Shown: in pieces, positions 8,661-19,964 of the stretch | Numbering within the stretch: position 1 is the first letter of the stretch | How the letters are laid out: each line of letters begins with the position of its first letter | Notes under the pieces: generated by a model | Databases searched by the model: none | Told to the model about the DNA's origin: nothing | Seen by the model: only the letters and a program-made list of their open reading frames with translations | Program-made: the position numbers and the translations under genes | From: Staphylococcus sp. NAM3COL9 | GTDB taxonomy: Bacteria > Bacillota > Bacilli > Staphylococcales > Staphylococcaceae | Reading direction: 5' to 3' | DNA length: 64,000 bases | NCBI RefSeq assembly: GCF_001431205.1 | Contig: NZ_LGPC01000011.1 | Span: forward strand, 527,596-591,595

Positions 8661-9923
8661 TTAATTTTTGAAATAATTAACCATTTCATCTAATTTAATA
8701 GTTTCAGTTTCACCTGATTCCATATTTTTCACATTAATTTTATTTTCTTCTAGCTCTTGCTCGCCAACAACTATTGTATATCTTGCATTTAATCTATCTG
8801 CTTGCTTCATTTGGCCTTTAACTTTACGTTGTAAATAATCTTTATCTGCCTTCACACCATTTTTACGTAAATCATTTAATAGTTTTACAGCATAACGATC
8901 CGCTTTATCGCCCATTGTTACAATAAACAAATCAAATTCATGAGTCGCATTAAGCTCAATTTGTTCTTCCTCTAGTGCAAGTAACAATCTTTCAATACTT
9001 AACGCAAATCCTATACCAGTTTGGCTTGGCCCATCTAGCAATTCTAATAAGCCATTATATCGTCCGCCACCACATAATGTAGTAATTGCACCATCATAAT
9101 TAGGGTTATCCATCATTAACTCGAAAGCAGTATGTGTATAATAATCTAGTCCTCTAACTAAATTTGGATCTTCTACGTATGGAATACCTAAATCATCTAA
9201 ATGTTGTTTGACTTCTGAATAGTAAGCTTTTGATGATTCATTTAAAAATTCTGTAATGCTTGGAGCTGTTTTTATTTCTACTTTATCTTTATCGATTTTA
9301 CAATCTAAAATTCTCATCGGATTTGTGTGTATACGTGATTGACAATCACTACAAAAATGTTCGATTACAGGTTCAAAATGATTCACAAGTGCATCATTAT
9401 ATTCTTTACGAGAATTTATATCACCAATACTATTAATAACGAGTTTTAAGTGTTTCAATCCAAATGACTGATAAATATGCATTGCCATTGCTAGTACTTC
9501 TGCATCTACACCTGGATTTTCAGCGCCAATAGCTTCTACACCAAACTGAGTGAATTGGCGATATCTACCTTTTTGTTTTCGTTCATAACGGAACATTGGT
9601 CCGTTATAATATAATTTAATAGGCTGGTTCGGAATACCTTGCATTTTATTTTCTATATATGAACGCACAACTGCTGCTGTACCCTCTGGACGCAATGTGA
9701 TATTTCGGTCGCCTTTATCCTTAAAGGTATACATTTCTTTTTGAACAACATCCGTTGAACCACCTACACCGCGTGCAAACAATTCAGTACTTTCAAAAAT
9801 TGGTGTACGAATTTCTTCATAATTATACAATTCCATGAGCTGATCTAATTTTGCTTCAATATAACGCCATTTCTTTGTTTCCTCTGGTAAAATGTCTTGA
9901 GTCCCTCTAGGTATATTTATCAT
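8661..9923 (-). CDS. hisS: Histidyl-tRNA synthetase
   Basis: 420 residues. Class II synthetase: [15 protein letters not shown] start, motif 2 [20 protein letters not shown], HisA motif [14 protein letters not shown], and GGGRYNGL. C-terminal alpha/beta anticodon domain. The start is the ATG at 9921-9923 with GGAGAGG 5 nt upstream; a longer frame beginning at 9962 starts inside the T-box terminator and is not credible. First gene of hisS-aspS, controlled by the His T-box leader at 9945-10215. Confidence 0.97.
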   Translation of the reverse strand: MINIPRGTQDILPEETKKWRYIEAKLDQLMELYNYEEIRTPIFESTELFARGVGGSTDVVQKEMYTFKDKGDRNITLRPEGTAAVVRSYIENKMQGIPNQPIKLYYNGPMFRYERKQKGRYRQFTQFGVEAIGAENPGVDAEVLAMAMHIYQSFGLKHLKLVINSIGDINSRKEYNDALVNHFEPVIEHFCSDCQSRIHTNPMRILDCKIDKDKVEIKTAPSITEFLNESSKAYYSEVKQHLDDLGIPYVEDPNLVRGLDYYTHTAFELMMDNPNYDGAITTLCGGGRYNGLLELLDGPSQTGIGFALSIERLLLALEEEQIELNATHEFDLFIVTMGDKADRYAVKLLNDLRKNGVKADKDYLQRKVKGQMKQADRLNARYTIVVGEQELEENKINVKNMESGETETIKLDEMVNYFKN

Positions 9924-9944
9924 AGAACCTCTCCTTTTTAAGCA

Positions 9945-10215
9945 ATAAAAAAACCCTTGCATGACTAATAGTCATACAAGGGACGAATTTCCGTGTTGCC
10001 ACCCTAATTGGTTATAAACATTTAAATTTATAACCCTCTTCATACGAATAACGTTCGTTACGCGGCTTTATTTTTAAAGCACCTCTTCTTGTGTTAAATT
10101 TCTAAATTACTAAGCATAATTTTTCAGCCAGGAATTATGTCTCTTCACATTGTTTAAATGCTAACATTTCGTTTAGAACTTTCAAGAATCATAGCGGTTT
10201 TAATATAGAATTCAT
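9945..10215 (-). promoter_or_regulatory. T-box leader of hisS-aspS
   Basis: The T-box sequence AGGGTGGCAACACGG is present on the minus strand (9991-10005), followed by a terminator hairpin (9947-9983) with a run of seven T. Uncharged tRNA-His should stabilise the antiterminator and switch on hisS and aspS. A CAC triplet (His) lies at 10091-10093 in a plausible specifier position, but I did not fold stem I fully. The element fills most of the 331-bp gap between lytH and hisS. Confidence 0.93.
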
Positions 10216-10254
10216 ATTTAATAATAACGAGTATATGATTAATATGCAACCTTT

Positions 10255-11127
10255 TTATTCTGAGAAGTATGCACGTAGCCCATCAACGACTGCTTTTTCT
10301 ACAATTTGTCGATGTAATTGATCTTTAATCATATCTTCATCTGTAGGATTACTAATATAACCTAACTCTAATAATACTGCTGGTACATCTGTTTGTCTCA
10401 ATACTTGGAAGTTTTCTTGCCGTGCGCCTTTATTTGTTAATAATGCTTTCTTTTGTAGGCTCGCACTCAATGTCTCTGCTAATGCTTTTTGATTTTTCTT
10501 AAACCAATAAACGGTACTACCATTTGCTTTAGCTGATTTTAATGAATCATTATGTATACTAATATAAGCATCACCTTTAATATTTCTATCGCTAAGACTG
10601 ACGTATTCATCTGAACTACGTGTCATATTCACCGTTGCACCTTCTTTTTCTAAAAGTGCTTTAAGCTCTTGAGCGGTTTTTAAAGTATATACTTTCTCTT
10701 TACTGTGTTTTTTTGTATTACTTGATGCACCCTGATCACGTCCACCGTGGCCAGGGTCAAGTACAATTGTTTTATCTTTTAAAGATTTAGTATTATTGCT
10801 AGCGTCTGCTTGAATATTTAAATTCGTATGCCAACCTGCTACCCAACCTTTTTTATTATTGCCGGATTCTACTTCAATCCACTTACCAGATTTGCCAATT
10901 TTATGGAAGTTTTGTCCTTTTTCGATAGAATCAATTTCTGGATAAACTGCGTTAGGGCCTGTTCTTAATTCTGCATTTTCAGTAATATAAATCGTACTAC
11001 TGTTTTCATCATTATGATTTAAGAAAGCAATAATCATAATGATGAAAATGAGAAATGCTACTATGACAATAAGTGTGGGGATGTTTCTGAGATTATGTTT
11101 TTCTAACCAAGTATCGAGTCTTTTCAT
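10255..11127 (-). CDS. lytH: LytH, membrane-anchored cell-wall amidase
   Basis: 290 residues. One N-terminal membrane segment (about 16-36), an SH3b domain (about 45-105, ending [10 protein letters not shown]) and an Amidase_3 zinc domain (about 118-288). The zinc/catalytic residues are visible: [21 protein letters not shown] and LLELGYISN. In S. aureus LytH with its partner ActH removes stem peptides from uncrosslinked peptidoglycan and controls where new wall is built. Its ATG overlaps the dtd stop codon by 4 nt (ATGA), so it is translationally coupled to dtd. Confidence 0.95.
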   Translation of the reverse strand: MKRLDTWLEKHNLRNIPTLIVIVAFLIFIIMIIAFLNHNDENSSTIYITENAELRTGPNAVYPEIDSIEKGQNFHKIGKSGKWIEVESGNNKKGWVAGWHTNLNIQADASNNTKSLKDKTIVLDPGHGGRDQGASSNTKKHSKEKVYTLKTAQELKALLEKEGATVNMTRSSDEYVSLSDRNIKGDAYISIHNDSLKSAKANGSTVYWFKKNQKALAETLSASLQKKALLTNKGARQENFQVLRQTDVPAVLLELGYISNPTDEDMIKDQLHRQIVEKAVVDGLRAYFSE

Positions 11128-11576
11128 ACTATTTTGCCATCCTGACTTTCATAAATCACTGTTACAGGTCCATCATTAGCAATATTCACTAACATATCAG
11201 TACCAAATTCGCCTGTTAACACGTTTATTCCATAAGAACGTAATGCCTCGTTAAACATTTCATAATACTCATTTGCCTGTTCTGGAGGCATAGAATGAGA
11301 AAATCCTGGTCTGTTCCCTTTTCTAACATCTGCATACAATGTAAATTGTGATATAGATAAGATTTCACCTTCTACTTGTTGAATATTTAAGTTAAGCTTT
11401 CCATCATTATCTTCAAATAACCGTGCATTCACAATTTTTTTTGCCAATGCTAAAATATCAGCCTCCGTAGATGTTTTGCCAACACCAACTAATAGGCAAT
11501 ATCCTTTTTTTATTTTATTTTCTATATTTTCATTAGAAACCGAAGCTTCCTTTACTCTTTGTAAGACTATTTTCAT
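11124..11576 (-). CDS. dtd: D-aminoacyl-tRNA deacylase
   Basis: 150 residues, the normal Dtd length. Seen: [14 protein letters not shown] start, [21 protein letters not shown] (with the SQ catalytic pair) and the NDGPVT cross-subunit loop. Dtd hydrolyses D-amino acids and glycine from mischarged tRNAs. The ATG at 11574-11576 has GAGGTG 8 nt upstream; a longer upstream start at 11621 would run into rel and has no ribosome site. It lies 13 bp after rel, the classic rel-dtd pair, and overlaps lytH. Confidence 0.97.
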   Translation of the reverse strand: MKIVLQRVKEASVSNENIENKIKKGYCLLVGVGKTSTEADILALAKKIVNARLFEDNDGKLNLNIQQVEGEILSISQFTLYADVRKGNRPGFSHSMPPEQANEYYEMFNEALRSYGINVLTGEFGTDMLVNIANDGPVTVIYESQDGKIV

Positions 11577-11589
11577 GTATGTTGCACCT

Positions 11590-13779
11590 CTAATTCCATA
11601 CTCTTGTGACAGTATATACATCGCCGAGTTGTTTGATCTTGTCTACAACTTGGTAAACTTCGTTAACATTTTTCACCATAACACTAATATTAATCACAGC
11701 ATTTTTATCTATATCTGACTTACCAGATACTTTCACTAAATTACTTTTAGTTGAATTTACAGCTTGTAATACTTCATTTAACAGCCCATTTCTATCATAA
11801 GCCGAAACTTCTAAATCTACTTGATAACGTTGAGTAGCATCTTTAGAACGTACCCATTCTACGTGAATCAAACGATCTTTTTCACTTTTAATATTAGGAC
11901 AATCCGTTCTATGTACTTTAATGCCATGCCCTTTAGTGATATAACCAACAATATCATCACCTGGGATTGGATTACAACATTTTGATAATTTGATTAAGAC
12001 ATTTTCAATACCTTCAACATAAACGCCACTATCCGTTGTAATGTCATCTTTAATAGGTACTGATTTAGAAATTTCTTGTGCTGAATTCAATGCTTTTTGC
12101 TTATCTTGGATACGTTGTTTTTCAGTCAATTTATTCACTATTTGTAAGGCTGTTACACCACCAAAACCAACTGCAGCAAATAAGTCATCATCATTAGCAA
12201 AATTGTATTTATTATTTACTACACCGATATTTTCTTCATTTAAAACGGCGTCTACTCTAAAACCTTGATCTTTTATTTCAGCTTCAATCATAAATTTACC
12301 CTTTTCAATGTTTGAAGAACGATCTTGTTTTTTAAAGAAACTACGAATTTTACTTTTAGCACTTGATGATTTAACAATTTTCAACCAATCTCTACTTGGA
12401 CCATAAGAATGTTTACTTGTTCTAATTTCAACAATATCTCCAGTCTGCAAGACATAATCTATAGGTTCAATTTTACCGTTTACTTTTGACCCTATCATTT
12501 TATTGCCTACTTCACTATGAACTGCATATGCAAAATCAATAGGGACCGCACCATAAGGTAATTCTACAACATCACTTTCTGGCGTAAATGCATATACTTT
12601 GTCGCTTTGTAAATCAAATTTAAGTGTTTCCATAAATTCTTCGGCATCCGATGTGGTATTGTCTGTTTCTGCAAACTCTTTAATCCAATTTAACTTTTTA
12701 TTAAAGTTTTGTGCTTTCTCTGTTACTTTCTTGCCTTCTTTATATGCCCAGTGTGCTGCTACACCATGTTCAGCGATTTCATGCATTTCAGAAGTTCTAA
12801 TTTGTATTTCAAGTGGATCGCCGTTTGGACCAACAACCGTTGTATGTAGTGACTGATACATATTTTGTTTTGGCATCGCGATGTAATCTTTAAATCTACC
12901 AGGCATCGGTTTCCAAAGTGTATGTACTAAGCCCAGTACAGCGTAACAATCGTTAATAGAATTTACGATAATTCTAACGGCTAACAAATCGAAAATTTGG
13001 TCAAACTGTTTCTTTTGTTTAACCATTTTTCTATATATACTATATATGTGCTTAGGACGACCATTGATTTCTCCAACAATATTCATACTAGACATATCTG
13101 CTTGTATGCGGTTTATAGCATTTTGAATATAATCTTCTCTTTCACTACGTTTTTTCTTCATTAAATTAACAATTCTGAAATATTGAACGCTATCTATGTA
13201 TCTAAGCGCTGTATCTTCCAATTCCCATTTAATGGTATTGATACCCAATCTATGAGCCAAAGGTGCATAAATTTCAAGTGTCTCTTTAGAAATTCTAATT
13301 TGTTTTTCTCTTGGCATCGGCTTTATCGTTCTCATATTATGTAAACGATCTGCCAATTTAACTAAAATCACACGTACATCTTTAGCAATTGCGATAAATA
13401 GTTTTCGATGATTCTCCGCTTGTTGTTCTTCTTTTGAACGATATTTCACTTTTTTTAATTTTGTTACACCTTCTACAATAACTGCTATTTCTTCATTGAA
13501 CATACCTTGAACATCATCAAATGTATATGGTGTATCCTCGATTACGTCATGCAAAAAACCTGCAACAATCGTTGGCCCATCTAAATGCATTTCAGTTAAT
13601 ATGCCAGCAACTTGAATTGGATGCATTATGTATGGCAAACCATTTTTTCGAAATTGACCTTCATGTGCCTCATAAGCAATATGATAACTTTTTAACACAT
13701 ATTCATAGTCTTCTTTTGACAAATATGATTTGGCTTTAGATAGTACTTCATCAGCACTATATGGATATTCGTTGTTCAC
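11590..13779 (-). CDS. rel: Bifunctional (p)ppGpp synthetase/hydrolase Rel
   Basis: 729 residues, long RSH enzyme of Firmicutes. Domain order: HD hydrolase (about 25-180; [18 protein letters not shown]), synthetase (about 230-350; [17 protein letters not shown]), TGS (about 395-455; [14 protein letters not shown]), a conserved-cysteine region ([15 protein letters not shown]) and C-terminal ACT (about 655-729). It makes and degrades the alarmone during amino acid starvation. Hydrolase residues appear intact, so it should be truly bifunctional. It heads rel-dtd-lytH; a weak TTGACC/TACAAT promoter pair is seen at 13865-13895. Confidence 0.97.
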   Translation of the reverse strand: MNNEYPYSADEVLSKAKSYLSKEDYEYVLKSYHIAYEAHEGQFRKNGLPYIMHPIQVAGILTEMHLDGPTIVAGFLHDVIEDTPYTFDDVQGMFNEEIAVIVEGVTKLKKVKYRSKEEQQAENHRKLFIAIAKDVRVILVKLADRLHNMRTIKPMPREKQIRISKETLEIYAPLAHRLGINTIKWELEDTALRYIDSVQYFRIVNLMKKKRSEREDYIQNAINRIQADMSSMNIVGEINGRPKHIYSIYRKMVKQKKQFDQIFDLLAVRIIVNSINDCYAVLGLVHTLWKPMPGRFKDYIAMPKQNMYQSLHTTVVGPNGDPLEIQIRTSEMHEIAEHGVAAHWAYKEGKKVTEKAQNFNKKLNWIKEFAETDNTTSDAEEFMETLKFDLQSDKVYAFTPESDVVELPYGAVPIDFAYAVHSEVGNKMIGSKVNGKIEPIDYVLQTGDIVEIRTSKHSYGPSRDWLKIVKSSSAKSKIRSFFKKQDRSSNIEKGKFMIEAEIKDQGFRVDAVLNEENIGVVNNKYNFANDDDLFAAVGFGGVTALQIVNKLTEKQRIQDKQKALNSAQEISKSVPIKDDITTDSGVYVEGIENVLIKLSKCCNPIPGDDIVGYITKGHGIKVHRTDCPNIKSEKDRLIHVEWVRSKDATQRYQVDLEVSAYDRNGLLNEVLQAVNSTKSNLVKVSGKSDIDKNAVINISVMVKNVNEVYQVVDKIKQLGDVYTVTRVWN

Positions 13780-14196
13780 TTAAGACACCCCCATACTAAA
13801 TATTAATCGCTATTAGATACCCAGTATTATATTCCGTTAATTTTATCTAATTTCATTTACTACGATTGTAACGTGTTTTCATTTTATTAGGTCAAATTTT
13901 GTATAATAGTTATATGATACTACATGTTATTAAATAAATAAATGAGTTCATGTGAGTATTAGGAAAATAAAATTTATTTTTAAATATTATATAGTGTGTT
14001 CAAGTGTATGGCATTCATAACAAAGACACAAATATTTTGAAATTTAGATAAAAGATGAAATAGGTTAGGACAATAGGTCTCAGATAACTCACCGACGTTA
14101 CGCTCTATTGTAATAAATTAGATAATATTGTAAATAAAAAAGAAGCTAGGACATAAATACATGTCTGAGCCTCTTTTATTATCTTACCATTATACT
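13780..14196. other. Gap between apt and rel: promoter region and repeated intergenic motif
   Basis: 417 bp without a credible gene. On the minus strand TTGACC (13890-13895) and TACAAT (13865-13870), 19 nt apart, may be the rel promoter. CAATAG/CTATTG arms near 14071-14107 form a loose inverted repeat. TAGGACA occurs twice (about 14068 and 14148), the second inside the apt terminator. Sequences of this 'GGGACATAAAT' kind recur between genes in staphylococci. Confidence 0.5.
14136..14176 (-). terminator. Terminator of apt
   Basis: GAGGCTCAGACAT/ATGTCCTAGCTTC arms with a 6-nt loop are followed on the minus strand by CTTCTTTTTT. The hairpin also has T residues on the plus side and may work both ways. 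Confidence 0.75.
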
Positions 14197-14715
14197 TTAT
14201 TCGTCGTATGAGATTAAACTCATTACGTCATAATCTTCTATTTTTTCAATACCATTAAGATATTTAAGTTCAATGATAAATGCAATACCTACAACAATGC
14301 CACCCAATTGTTCAACAAGTTTAATTGCCGCTTCAATCGTTCCACCTGTAGCTAATAAGTCATCCGTAATCAACACACGTTGACCTGGTTTAAGTGCATC
14401 TTTGTGCATTGTTAACACATTTGTACCATATTCTAAGTCGTATTCATAGCGAATTACTTCTCTTGGTAATTTGCCTTCTTTTCTAACTGGCGCAAAACCA
14501 ATACCCATTGAATAAGCTACTGGACAGCCTATGATAAAGCCACGTGCTTCTGGCCCGACTATAACATCCACATCACGGTCTTTTGCATAATGAACAATTT
14601 GATCTGTAGCATAACCAAATGCTTCACCATTATCCATAATTGTTGTAATATCTTTAAAGTTAACCCCAGGCTTTGGCCAATCTTCTACTTCCGACACATA
14701 CTGTTTTAAATCCAT
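14197..14715 (-). CDS. apt: Adenine phosphoribosyltransferase
   Basis: 172 residues, standard Apt length. Seen: [26 protein letters not shown] start, [14 protein letters not shown] substrate loop ([18 protein letters not shown]) and the PRPP-binding motif [13 protein letters not shown]. It converts adenine and PRPP to AMP and pyrophosphate in purine salvage. AGGAGGAAG precedes the ATG. It lies 12 bp downstream of recJ and upstream of a terminator, so recJ-apt form one unit; rel behind it has its own promoter. Confidence 0.97.
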   Translation of the reverse strand: MDLKQYVSEVEDWPKPGVNFKDITTIMDNGEAFGYATDQIVHYAKDRDVDVIVGPEARGFIIGCPVAYSMGIGFAPVRKEGKLPREVIRYEYDLEYGTNVLTMHKDALKPGQRVLITDDLLATGGTIEAAIKLVEQLGGIVVGIAFIIELKYLNGIEKIEDYDVMSLISYDE

Positions 14716-14727
14716 TCAAACTTCCTC

Positions 14728-17007
14728 CTATTTATCTACCAGTTCAGACTTAATCCATTGCTTTAAATTATTAAAATCTTCATAAAGCAACATTTTTTCA
14801 ACTTCAATTCTTTCTAAACGACCTTGATAATACTTACTCGATTCAATCACTTTCTTAGTGGAGTCGCTATTTATCTTAATTATACCATTTTCATCTTTGA
14901 TAAACTTTAAATCAAGGAAAACTTTCAAAATGAATTTAAGCATACTAGACTGTATATTTAAGTATTGGCAAAGTTGCATACCGTCTTTTGCTAAATTAGT
15001 TTCTTTTTTCGTAGCCAACGCTTTAAAACATTGTTTGAACGTTTCCATTTTGGGCATGCCTTCGAAATAAATCGAGCGTTCATGATTTAAAACAAGGTAA
15101 ATTTGGGAAGCTTCTATGGTTTTCAAAGTATCTTTAATTTCTTGTATCGAAGCAGGCAAATCACGGAAAACATATTTATCGTAATTTTGCTGAATTTCAT
15201 CACCATAAAAGTAATAATTCTCGCTTAGTTTTTCACTTTTTTTATGAATAAGGTAAGCTACATCCTTTGAATCTTGCTCAAAGCCACTCACTTTACTTTT
15301 ACTTCGATAATCAAGAATTTGCAAATTATTACTTGATAAGTCTTGTATCATGAATTGAGGTGATTGAAAACCATTCCATTCATTAATCTGCAACGTACCA
15401 ATACAATTAATTGGTTGTTGTTCACCCAATTCTTTAACAAGGTGACCGTTTTGCCAAAAGATGGCCTGTAATTGACTTTCACCCATTACGAGTTTTAGAT
15501 GTTTCTGTTCTTGGCCAATTCCTTTTGCTTGATTGACAATGACATCTTGTAATTCAAAGCATGGACTAGAAAAGTCTGTGCCAAAAGGACGCAACCTTTG
15601 AATATCTTGAATGTTCTTTATTGTAATATCAACTTCTGAAATTTTGACGTCTACTTTTTTACGTGGCTCGAGTGATGTTGTTTCAGCAAGTCGAGTCATC
15701 CAATCATTTAATCCTTGTCTCAGTGCTTCAATATGTTCTATAGGCATCGTCACACCTGCAGCCATATGATGACCACCAAATTTCGAAATTAAATCACCAT
15801 GCGCATTCAAAACTTCGAACATTGAGACTTGGGCTATACTACGAGCTGAACCTTTTGCATGACCTTGAGCCTCATCTATATTTAATATAAGTGTTGGTAA
15901 ACTATACGTTTCAACAACTTTAGAGGCCACTATGCCTAAAACACCTTCATGCCAATTTGGTTCAGCTAATAATAAGAATTTAGCGCCTTGTTGTACTTGT
16001 GCTTCAGCAACTTGTAATGCTTCTTCAGAAATTTGTGCAACAATGTCTTTACGTTCTTGATTAAAGAATTCCACCTGTTCAGCTAAAAAATCTGCTTCTT
16101 CATCTGTTTCAGCCATTAATAATTCTGCAGCAAGCGCAGCATCCTCAAGTCTGCCTACTGCGTTTAAACGAGGGCCGATGATAAAACCGATTGTTTCTTC
16201 ATTAATTTCATCACTGTAACCAGCTTGTTTTAAAATTGCTCTAATAGATGGAGGACAATGACTATTAAGAACTTCTAACCCTTTTTGAACTAAAGTTCGA
16301 TTTTCATCCGTTAAAGATACTAAATCAGCAATTGTTCCTATAGCAACTAAACCAAGGAAATATGCAGGTGGCTCATCCAATAAATTTTGCGCTAACTTAT
16401 AAGCTACGCCTGCCCCACATAAATATTTGAAAGGATAATCAAATTCCTGATGCATCGGATGTACAATTGCATAGGCATTAGGCATTGTTCTACCAATTTC
16501 GTGATGGTCTGTCACAATGACATCGACACCTAAATCTTGTACCATCTGTATTTCTTCATGGCCTTGTATGCCATTATCTACGGTTATAATTAATGAAATC
16601 TCTTCTTCGTAAGCATTTTTAAACGCCATTTCATTTGGTCCATATCCTTCCGAAAAGCGATTCGGTATATACCAACCCACATGTGCGCCCAATTCTTTTA
16701 ATGTATTAACGAGTATCGTCGTAGATGTTACGCCATCCGCATCATAATCACCATATACTAAAATCTTTTGATTTTGATCTATTGCCAAATTAATGCGTTC
16801 GATAGCTTTAGTCATATCGCTCATTAATAATGGGTCATGTGTGACTTGAGTTCCTTTTAATAAAGCCTCAATTGATGGTTTATCAGTTAATCCTTTACTT
16901 TCTAAGATTTTCTTTACAATAGGAGTTAGCTTTAAATCTGATGAAACTTCCTCTGTAATCTCAATTTCTGGTGCGTTAACATCCCAAGTATACTTGGATT
17001 TAATCAT
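14728..17007 (-). CDS. recJ: Single-stranded-DNA-specific exonuclease RecJ
   Basis: 759 residues. DHH phosphoesterase core: VYGDYDADGVTST, VTDHHEIG and GPRLNAVGRLEDA; DHHA1 domain with GGHHMAAGV; then an OB domain and a long C-terminal region typical of Firmicute RecJ. It degrades single-stranded DNA 5'-3' in recombination and repair. The ATG at 17005-17007 has GAGGGAGA upstream; a start 27 nt further upstream would have the ribosome site inside the gene. Coupled to apt. Confidence 0.96.
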   Translation of the reverse strand: MIKSKYTWDVNAPEIEITEEVSSDLKLTPIVKKILESKGLTDKPSIEALLKGTQVTHDPLLMSDMTKAIERINLAIDQNQKILVYGDYDADGVTSTTILVNTLKELGAHVGWYIPNRFSEGYGPNEMAFKNAYEEEISLIITVDNGIQGHEEIQMVQDLGVDVIVTDHHEIGRTMPNAYAIVHPMHQEFDYPFKYLCGAGVAYKLAQNLLDEPPAYFLGLVAIGTIADLVSLTDENRTLVQKGLEVLNSHCPPSIRAILKQAGYSDEINEETIGFIIGPRLNAVGRLEDAALAAELLMAETDEEADFLAEQVEFFNQERKDIVAQISEEALQVAEAQVQQGAKFLLLAEPNWHEGVLGIVASKVVETYSLPTLILNIDEAQGHAKGSARSIAQVSMFEVLNAHGDLISKFGGHHMAAGVTMPIEHIEALRQGLNDWMTRLAETTSLEPRKKVDVKISEVDITIKNIQDIQRLRPFGTDFSSPCFELQDVIVNQAKGIGQEQKHLKLVMGESQLQAIFWQNGHLVKELGEQQPINCIGTLQINEWNGFQSPQFMIQDLSSNNLQILDYRSKSKVSGFEQDSKDVAYLIHKKSEKLSENYYFYGDEIQQNYDKYVFRDLPASIQEIKDTLKTIEASQIYLVLNHERSIYFEGMPKMETFKQCFKALATKKETNLAKDGMQLCQYLNIQSSMLKFILKVFLDLKFIKDENGIIKINSDSTKKVIESSKYYQGRLERIEVEKMLLYEDFNNLKQWIKSELVDK

Positions 17008-17324
17008 ACTATTCTCCCTCATTTCCACAAGCAATTATACAAAAGATATTCGAAAATAAAAAGCACTTACATTTAAACAAGACTTTCTATTAAATTTATG
17101 CAGCGAATACCATTTTATAAAATTCACAAATACATCTTAACATGAAAAGTATTCTACTTTAGCTTAATCATAAATAATTCGTAATTATAATTACTTTATT
17201 AGTAAATAACTTTTAAAACACATAAAAAACAGCTCGAATTTTTAATTCGAGCTGTTTCAGTTTATATGAAATATTTCACCTATAGTTGCCAATATAATTC
17301 ATATACCATTCATCCTGTATAACT
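17008..17324. other. Gap between secDF and recJ
   Basis: 317 bp, AT-rich. It holds the secDF terminator (17224-17257) and presumably the recJ promoter. No gene or structured RNA is seen otherwise. Confidence 0.6.
17224..17257 (-). terminator. Terminator of secDF
   Basis: ACAGCTCGAATT arms around an A/T loop, followed by a T-run on the minus strand, 70 nt after the secDF stop. Confidence 0.85.
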
Positions 17325-19601
17325 TTATACTAAGATTTTTTCATCATTTGATTTTTTCTCTTTATAAACGACAATCTTATGATCATCTGATTTTTTAAGT
17401 TGACGTTTCTTCATAATACCCCATAACGGTACTGCAATAAATACAGATGAGAACACACCTGAAATCAGACCGATGAGTAAGGCTAATGAGAAGTTAAAGA
17501 TACTTGGTGCACCAAATGCAAGTAATGAAATAACTACAATAACTACCGTTAAAACAGTATTGATAGAACGTGTCATTGTCTGACGAATCGATCTATTAAC
17601 AATATCGTCGATTTGAGAATTCCTCGTAATCACTTTTACTTTGTGTAAATTTTCCCGGACCCTATCGAATGTAACTATCGTATCATTGATAGAGTAACCA
17701 ATAATCGTTAATACTGCTGCGATAAAGGTAATATCTACCTCTAATCTGAATAAACTAAATACAGCAACAATGATAAACGCATCATGTAGTAGTGCCAGTA
17801 CTGATGATAGTCCCATACGCCACTCAAATCTAAATGTAGTATAGATAATAATACCAATAGCAGCATATACAAGTGCAAACATGGCATTTTTAGCAAGTTC
17901 TTGACCAATCACTGGTGAAACTGTATTAACTGTTGGATCATTACCAAACTTATTATCTATAGTACTCTTAATTTTAGCAACTTCATCTTTAGATAAATCA
18001 TCTTTAAATTGTACAGTAGCATTTTGACCATTTTCACCTAATGAAACCTGAGTCGGTTTGAAATCTTTATCTTCAAGTGTTTGAGTCACTTTTTCCTCTG
18101 ACACTTTATTTTCAGATTCAAAATCAACCCTCGTACCACTTGTGAAATCAATACCTAAATTTAATTTGAAAATAAAGAGTATGATAGCACCTACAACGAT
18201 AATAAGAATACTCAATGATAACAATGGCTTAGCCAATTTCATAAAGTTCCAACGTTCATATGGCGTTTTCAAATCATGTACGTCTTTTTCTTCATTGATA
18301 TTGTAAATATCTTTTTTGTTTACACCAAATAACCAATATGATTTTTTGAAGTAATTAGATGATATGAGTAATGATAATAGCCATCTTGACAAGAACACTG
18401 CTGTTACAAAGATCATTAAGATACCAATGAGTAACATAGTTGCGAAACCTTTAACTGAACTTTCACCAAAGAAGAACAACACTGCGGCTGCAATAACAGT
18501 TGTTAACTGTGCATCGACAATGGTTAAGAAAGAACTTTTATTCGCTTTTTTATAAGCTTGTTTGAGTGTCCGTCCAATTTTGAGCTCGTCTTTAATCCGC
18601 TCATACATTATGATATTCGCATCAACAGCCATACCAACACCTAACACTAGGGCTGCTAAACCTGGTAATGTAAGCACACCAGATATAAAGTTAAATGCTA
18701 GCATTGTTAAGTATATATATGCCGTTAGCGCAATAATTGCTACTAAACCTGGTAAACGGTAGAAGCCTAACATGAATAGATAAATTACTGCAATACCTAT
18801 GACAGCAGCAAATACTGTTTTATCTAAAGCATCTTGACCAAATTGGGCACCGACTGAATTAGAATAAATTTCATTTAAATCAACTGGTAAGGAACCTGAA
18901 TTTAATAAATCAGCAATTTGTTTTGCCTCTTTAATTCCTTTTTCACCATTAAACCCACCTGAAATTTCAACACTATCAGAGTTAATTGGTTTATCTACTG
19001 AAGCAGCTGAAACGTATTTAGGATCTTTTTTGGCCATTTCTTTATGGTAAGTGTCACCTTTTTCGTGGTCTAACCAAACAACCATGACGTTTTCATCTTT
19101 TTTCGAAATTTCTTCAGTTACTTTTTTAAATTTATCACTATCTTTTAATTTGAAAGTAACTGCTGGTTGATTCGTGTTCTCTTTAAATTCTTGTTTTGCT
19201 GAACCTTGCTGAATGTCTTTACCAGTCAATTTGATATTGTCATCTGCATCACGAATTGTTAAATTTGCTTGTGATGATAATACCTCTCGAGCTTCAGACT
19301 GGTTTTTGACACCAGCAAGTTGAACACGAATTCTATTTTTATCTTCGACTTGAATTTTTGGTTCAGAAACACCTAAGACGTTGACACGGTTTTCAAGCGT
19401 TTTTGCTGTTGCTTTAACCGATTTGTCGTCAATTTCATCATCTTTTTGCAAAGGATCTACTTGGTATAAGACCTCAAACCCACCTTGTAAGTCCAAACCA
19501 AGGCTAACGTCTTTAAGTACACTCTTATAAGTAAATGCCATAGCTCCCAACAACAGACCTACGAGCACTATGAATGCAACTATTCTACTACTCTTCTTCA
19601 C
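17325..19601 (-). CDS. secDF: SecDF, fused protein-export membrane protein
   Basis: 758 residues, the fused SecD+SecF form found in Bacillus and Staphylococcus. Twelve membrane segments in two sets of six, each set preceded by a large extracellular domain. Seen: LGLDLQGGFEVLY (D1 motif), GVGMAVDANIIMYERIKDE and the SecF-half LGIDFTSGTRVDF with IGYSINDTIVTFDRVREN. It uses the proton gradient to help pull proteins through SecYEG. YajC, its partner, is encoded 363 bp upstream on the same strand. Confidence 0.97.
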   Translation of the reverse strand: MKKSSRIVAFIVLVGLLLGAMAFTYKSVLKDVSLGLDLQGGFEVLYQVDPLQKDDEIDDKSVKATAKTLENRVNVLGVSEPKIQVEDKNRIRVQLAGVKNQSEAREVLSSQANLTIRDADDNIKLTGKDIQQGSAKQEFKENTNQPAVTFKLKDSDKFKKVTEEISKKDENVMVVWLDHEKGDTYHKEMAKKDPKYVSAASVDKPINSDSVEISGGFNGEKGIKEAKQIADLLNSGSLPVDLNEIYSNSVGAQFGQDALDKTVFAAVIGIAVIYLFMLGFYRLPGLVAIIALTAYIYLTMLAFNFISGVLTLPGLAALVLGVGMAVDANIIMYERIKDELKIGRTLKQAYKKANKSSFLTIVDAQLTTVIAAAVLFFFGESSVKGFATMLLIGILMIFVTAVFLSRWLLSLLISSNYFKKSYWLFGVNKKDIYNINEEKDVHDLKTPYERWNFMKLAKPLLSLSILIIVVGAIILFIFKLNLGIDFTSGTRVDFESENKVSEEKVTQTLEDKDFKPTQVSLGENGQNATVQFKDDLSKDEVAKIKSTIDNKFGNDPTVNTVSPVIGQELAKNAMFALVYAAIGIIIYTTFRFEWRMGLSSVLALLHDAFIIVAVFSLFRLEVDITFIAAVLTIIGYSINDTIVTFDRVRENLHKVKVITRNSQIDDIVNRSIRQTMTRSINTVLTVVIVVISLLAFGAPSIFNFSLALLIGLISGVFSSVFIAVPLWGIMKKRQLKKSDDHKIVVYKEKKSNDEKILV

Positions 19602-19964
19602 TTGAACACCTCATTGTAAGCTTATGTTATAAGAATACTTGTTTAAATCAATTTAATGCAATTTATACAATCTATACTTTCTTCTAAACGACCTTATTAT
19701 TTTAACATATTACAACGTGTGTAAAAACTAACTCAACTATTTTGTATTCATAACTTAATTGCAAGGGTTATTAACAATTTAAATTGTTTCGAAAATATTA
19801 CTCGTTTATACGTTGAGTTATGATTATTATATGCAAGGTCATTTTAAATTATAACACTATATGATCATATTGTTTAAGAAAGTATATAGGATTACTATTA
19901 ATGTTTCAGTAGAATATGTTAATAAAAAAACGAACTGATATTTTCATATCAGTTCGTTACTTTA
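19602..19964. other. Gap between yajC and secDF
   Basis: 363 bp, very AT-rich. It holds the yajC terminator (19924-19958) and presumably the secDF promoter. No gene is seen. Confidence 0.6.
19924..19958 (-). terminator. Terminator of the ruvAB-queA-tgt-yajC run
   Basis: CGAACTGATA/TATCAGTTCG arms with a short loop, then seven T on the minus strand, just after yajC. Confidence 0.88.

Noticed and set aside
9924..9962. An upstream ATG that would lengthen hisS by 13 codons
   Set aside because: It lies in the terminator hairpin of the T-box and the real ribosome site would fall inside the gene.
13866..13910. A TATAAT on the plus strand at 13902-13907 as a promoter for a small RNA
   Set aside because: No acceptable -35 box at 16-18 nt and no clear plus-strand product.
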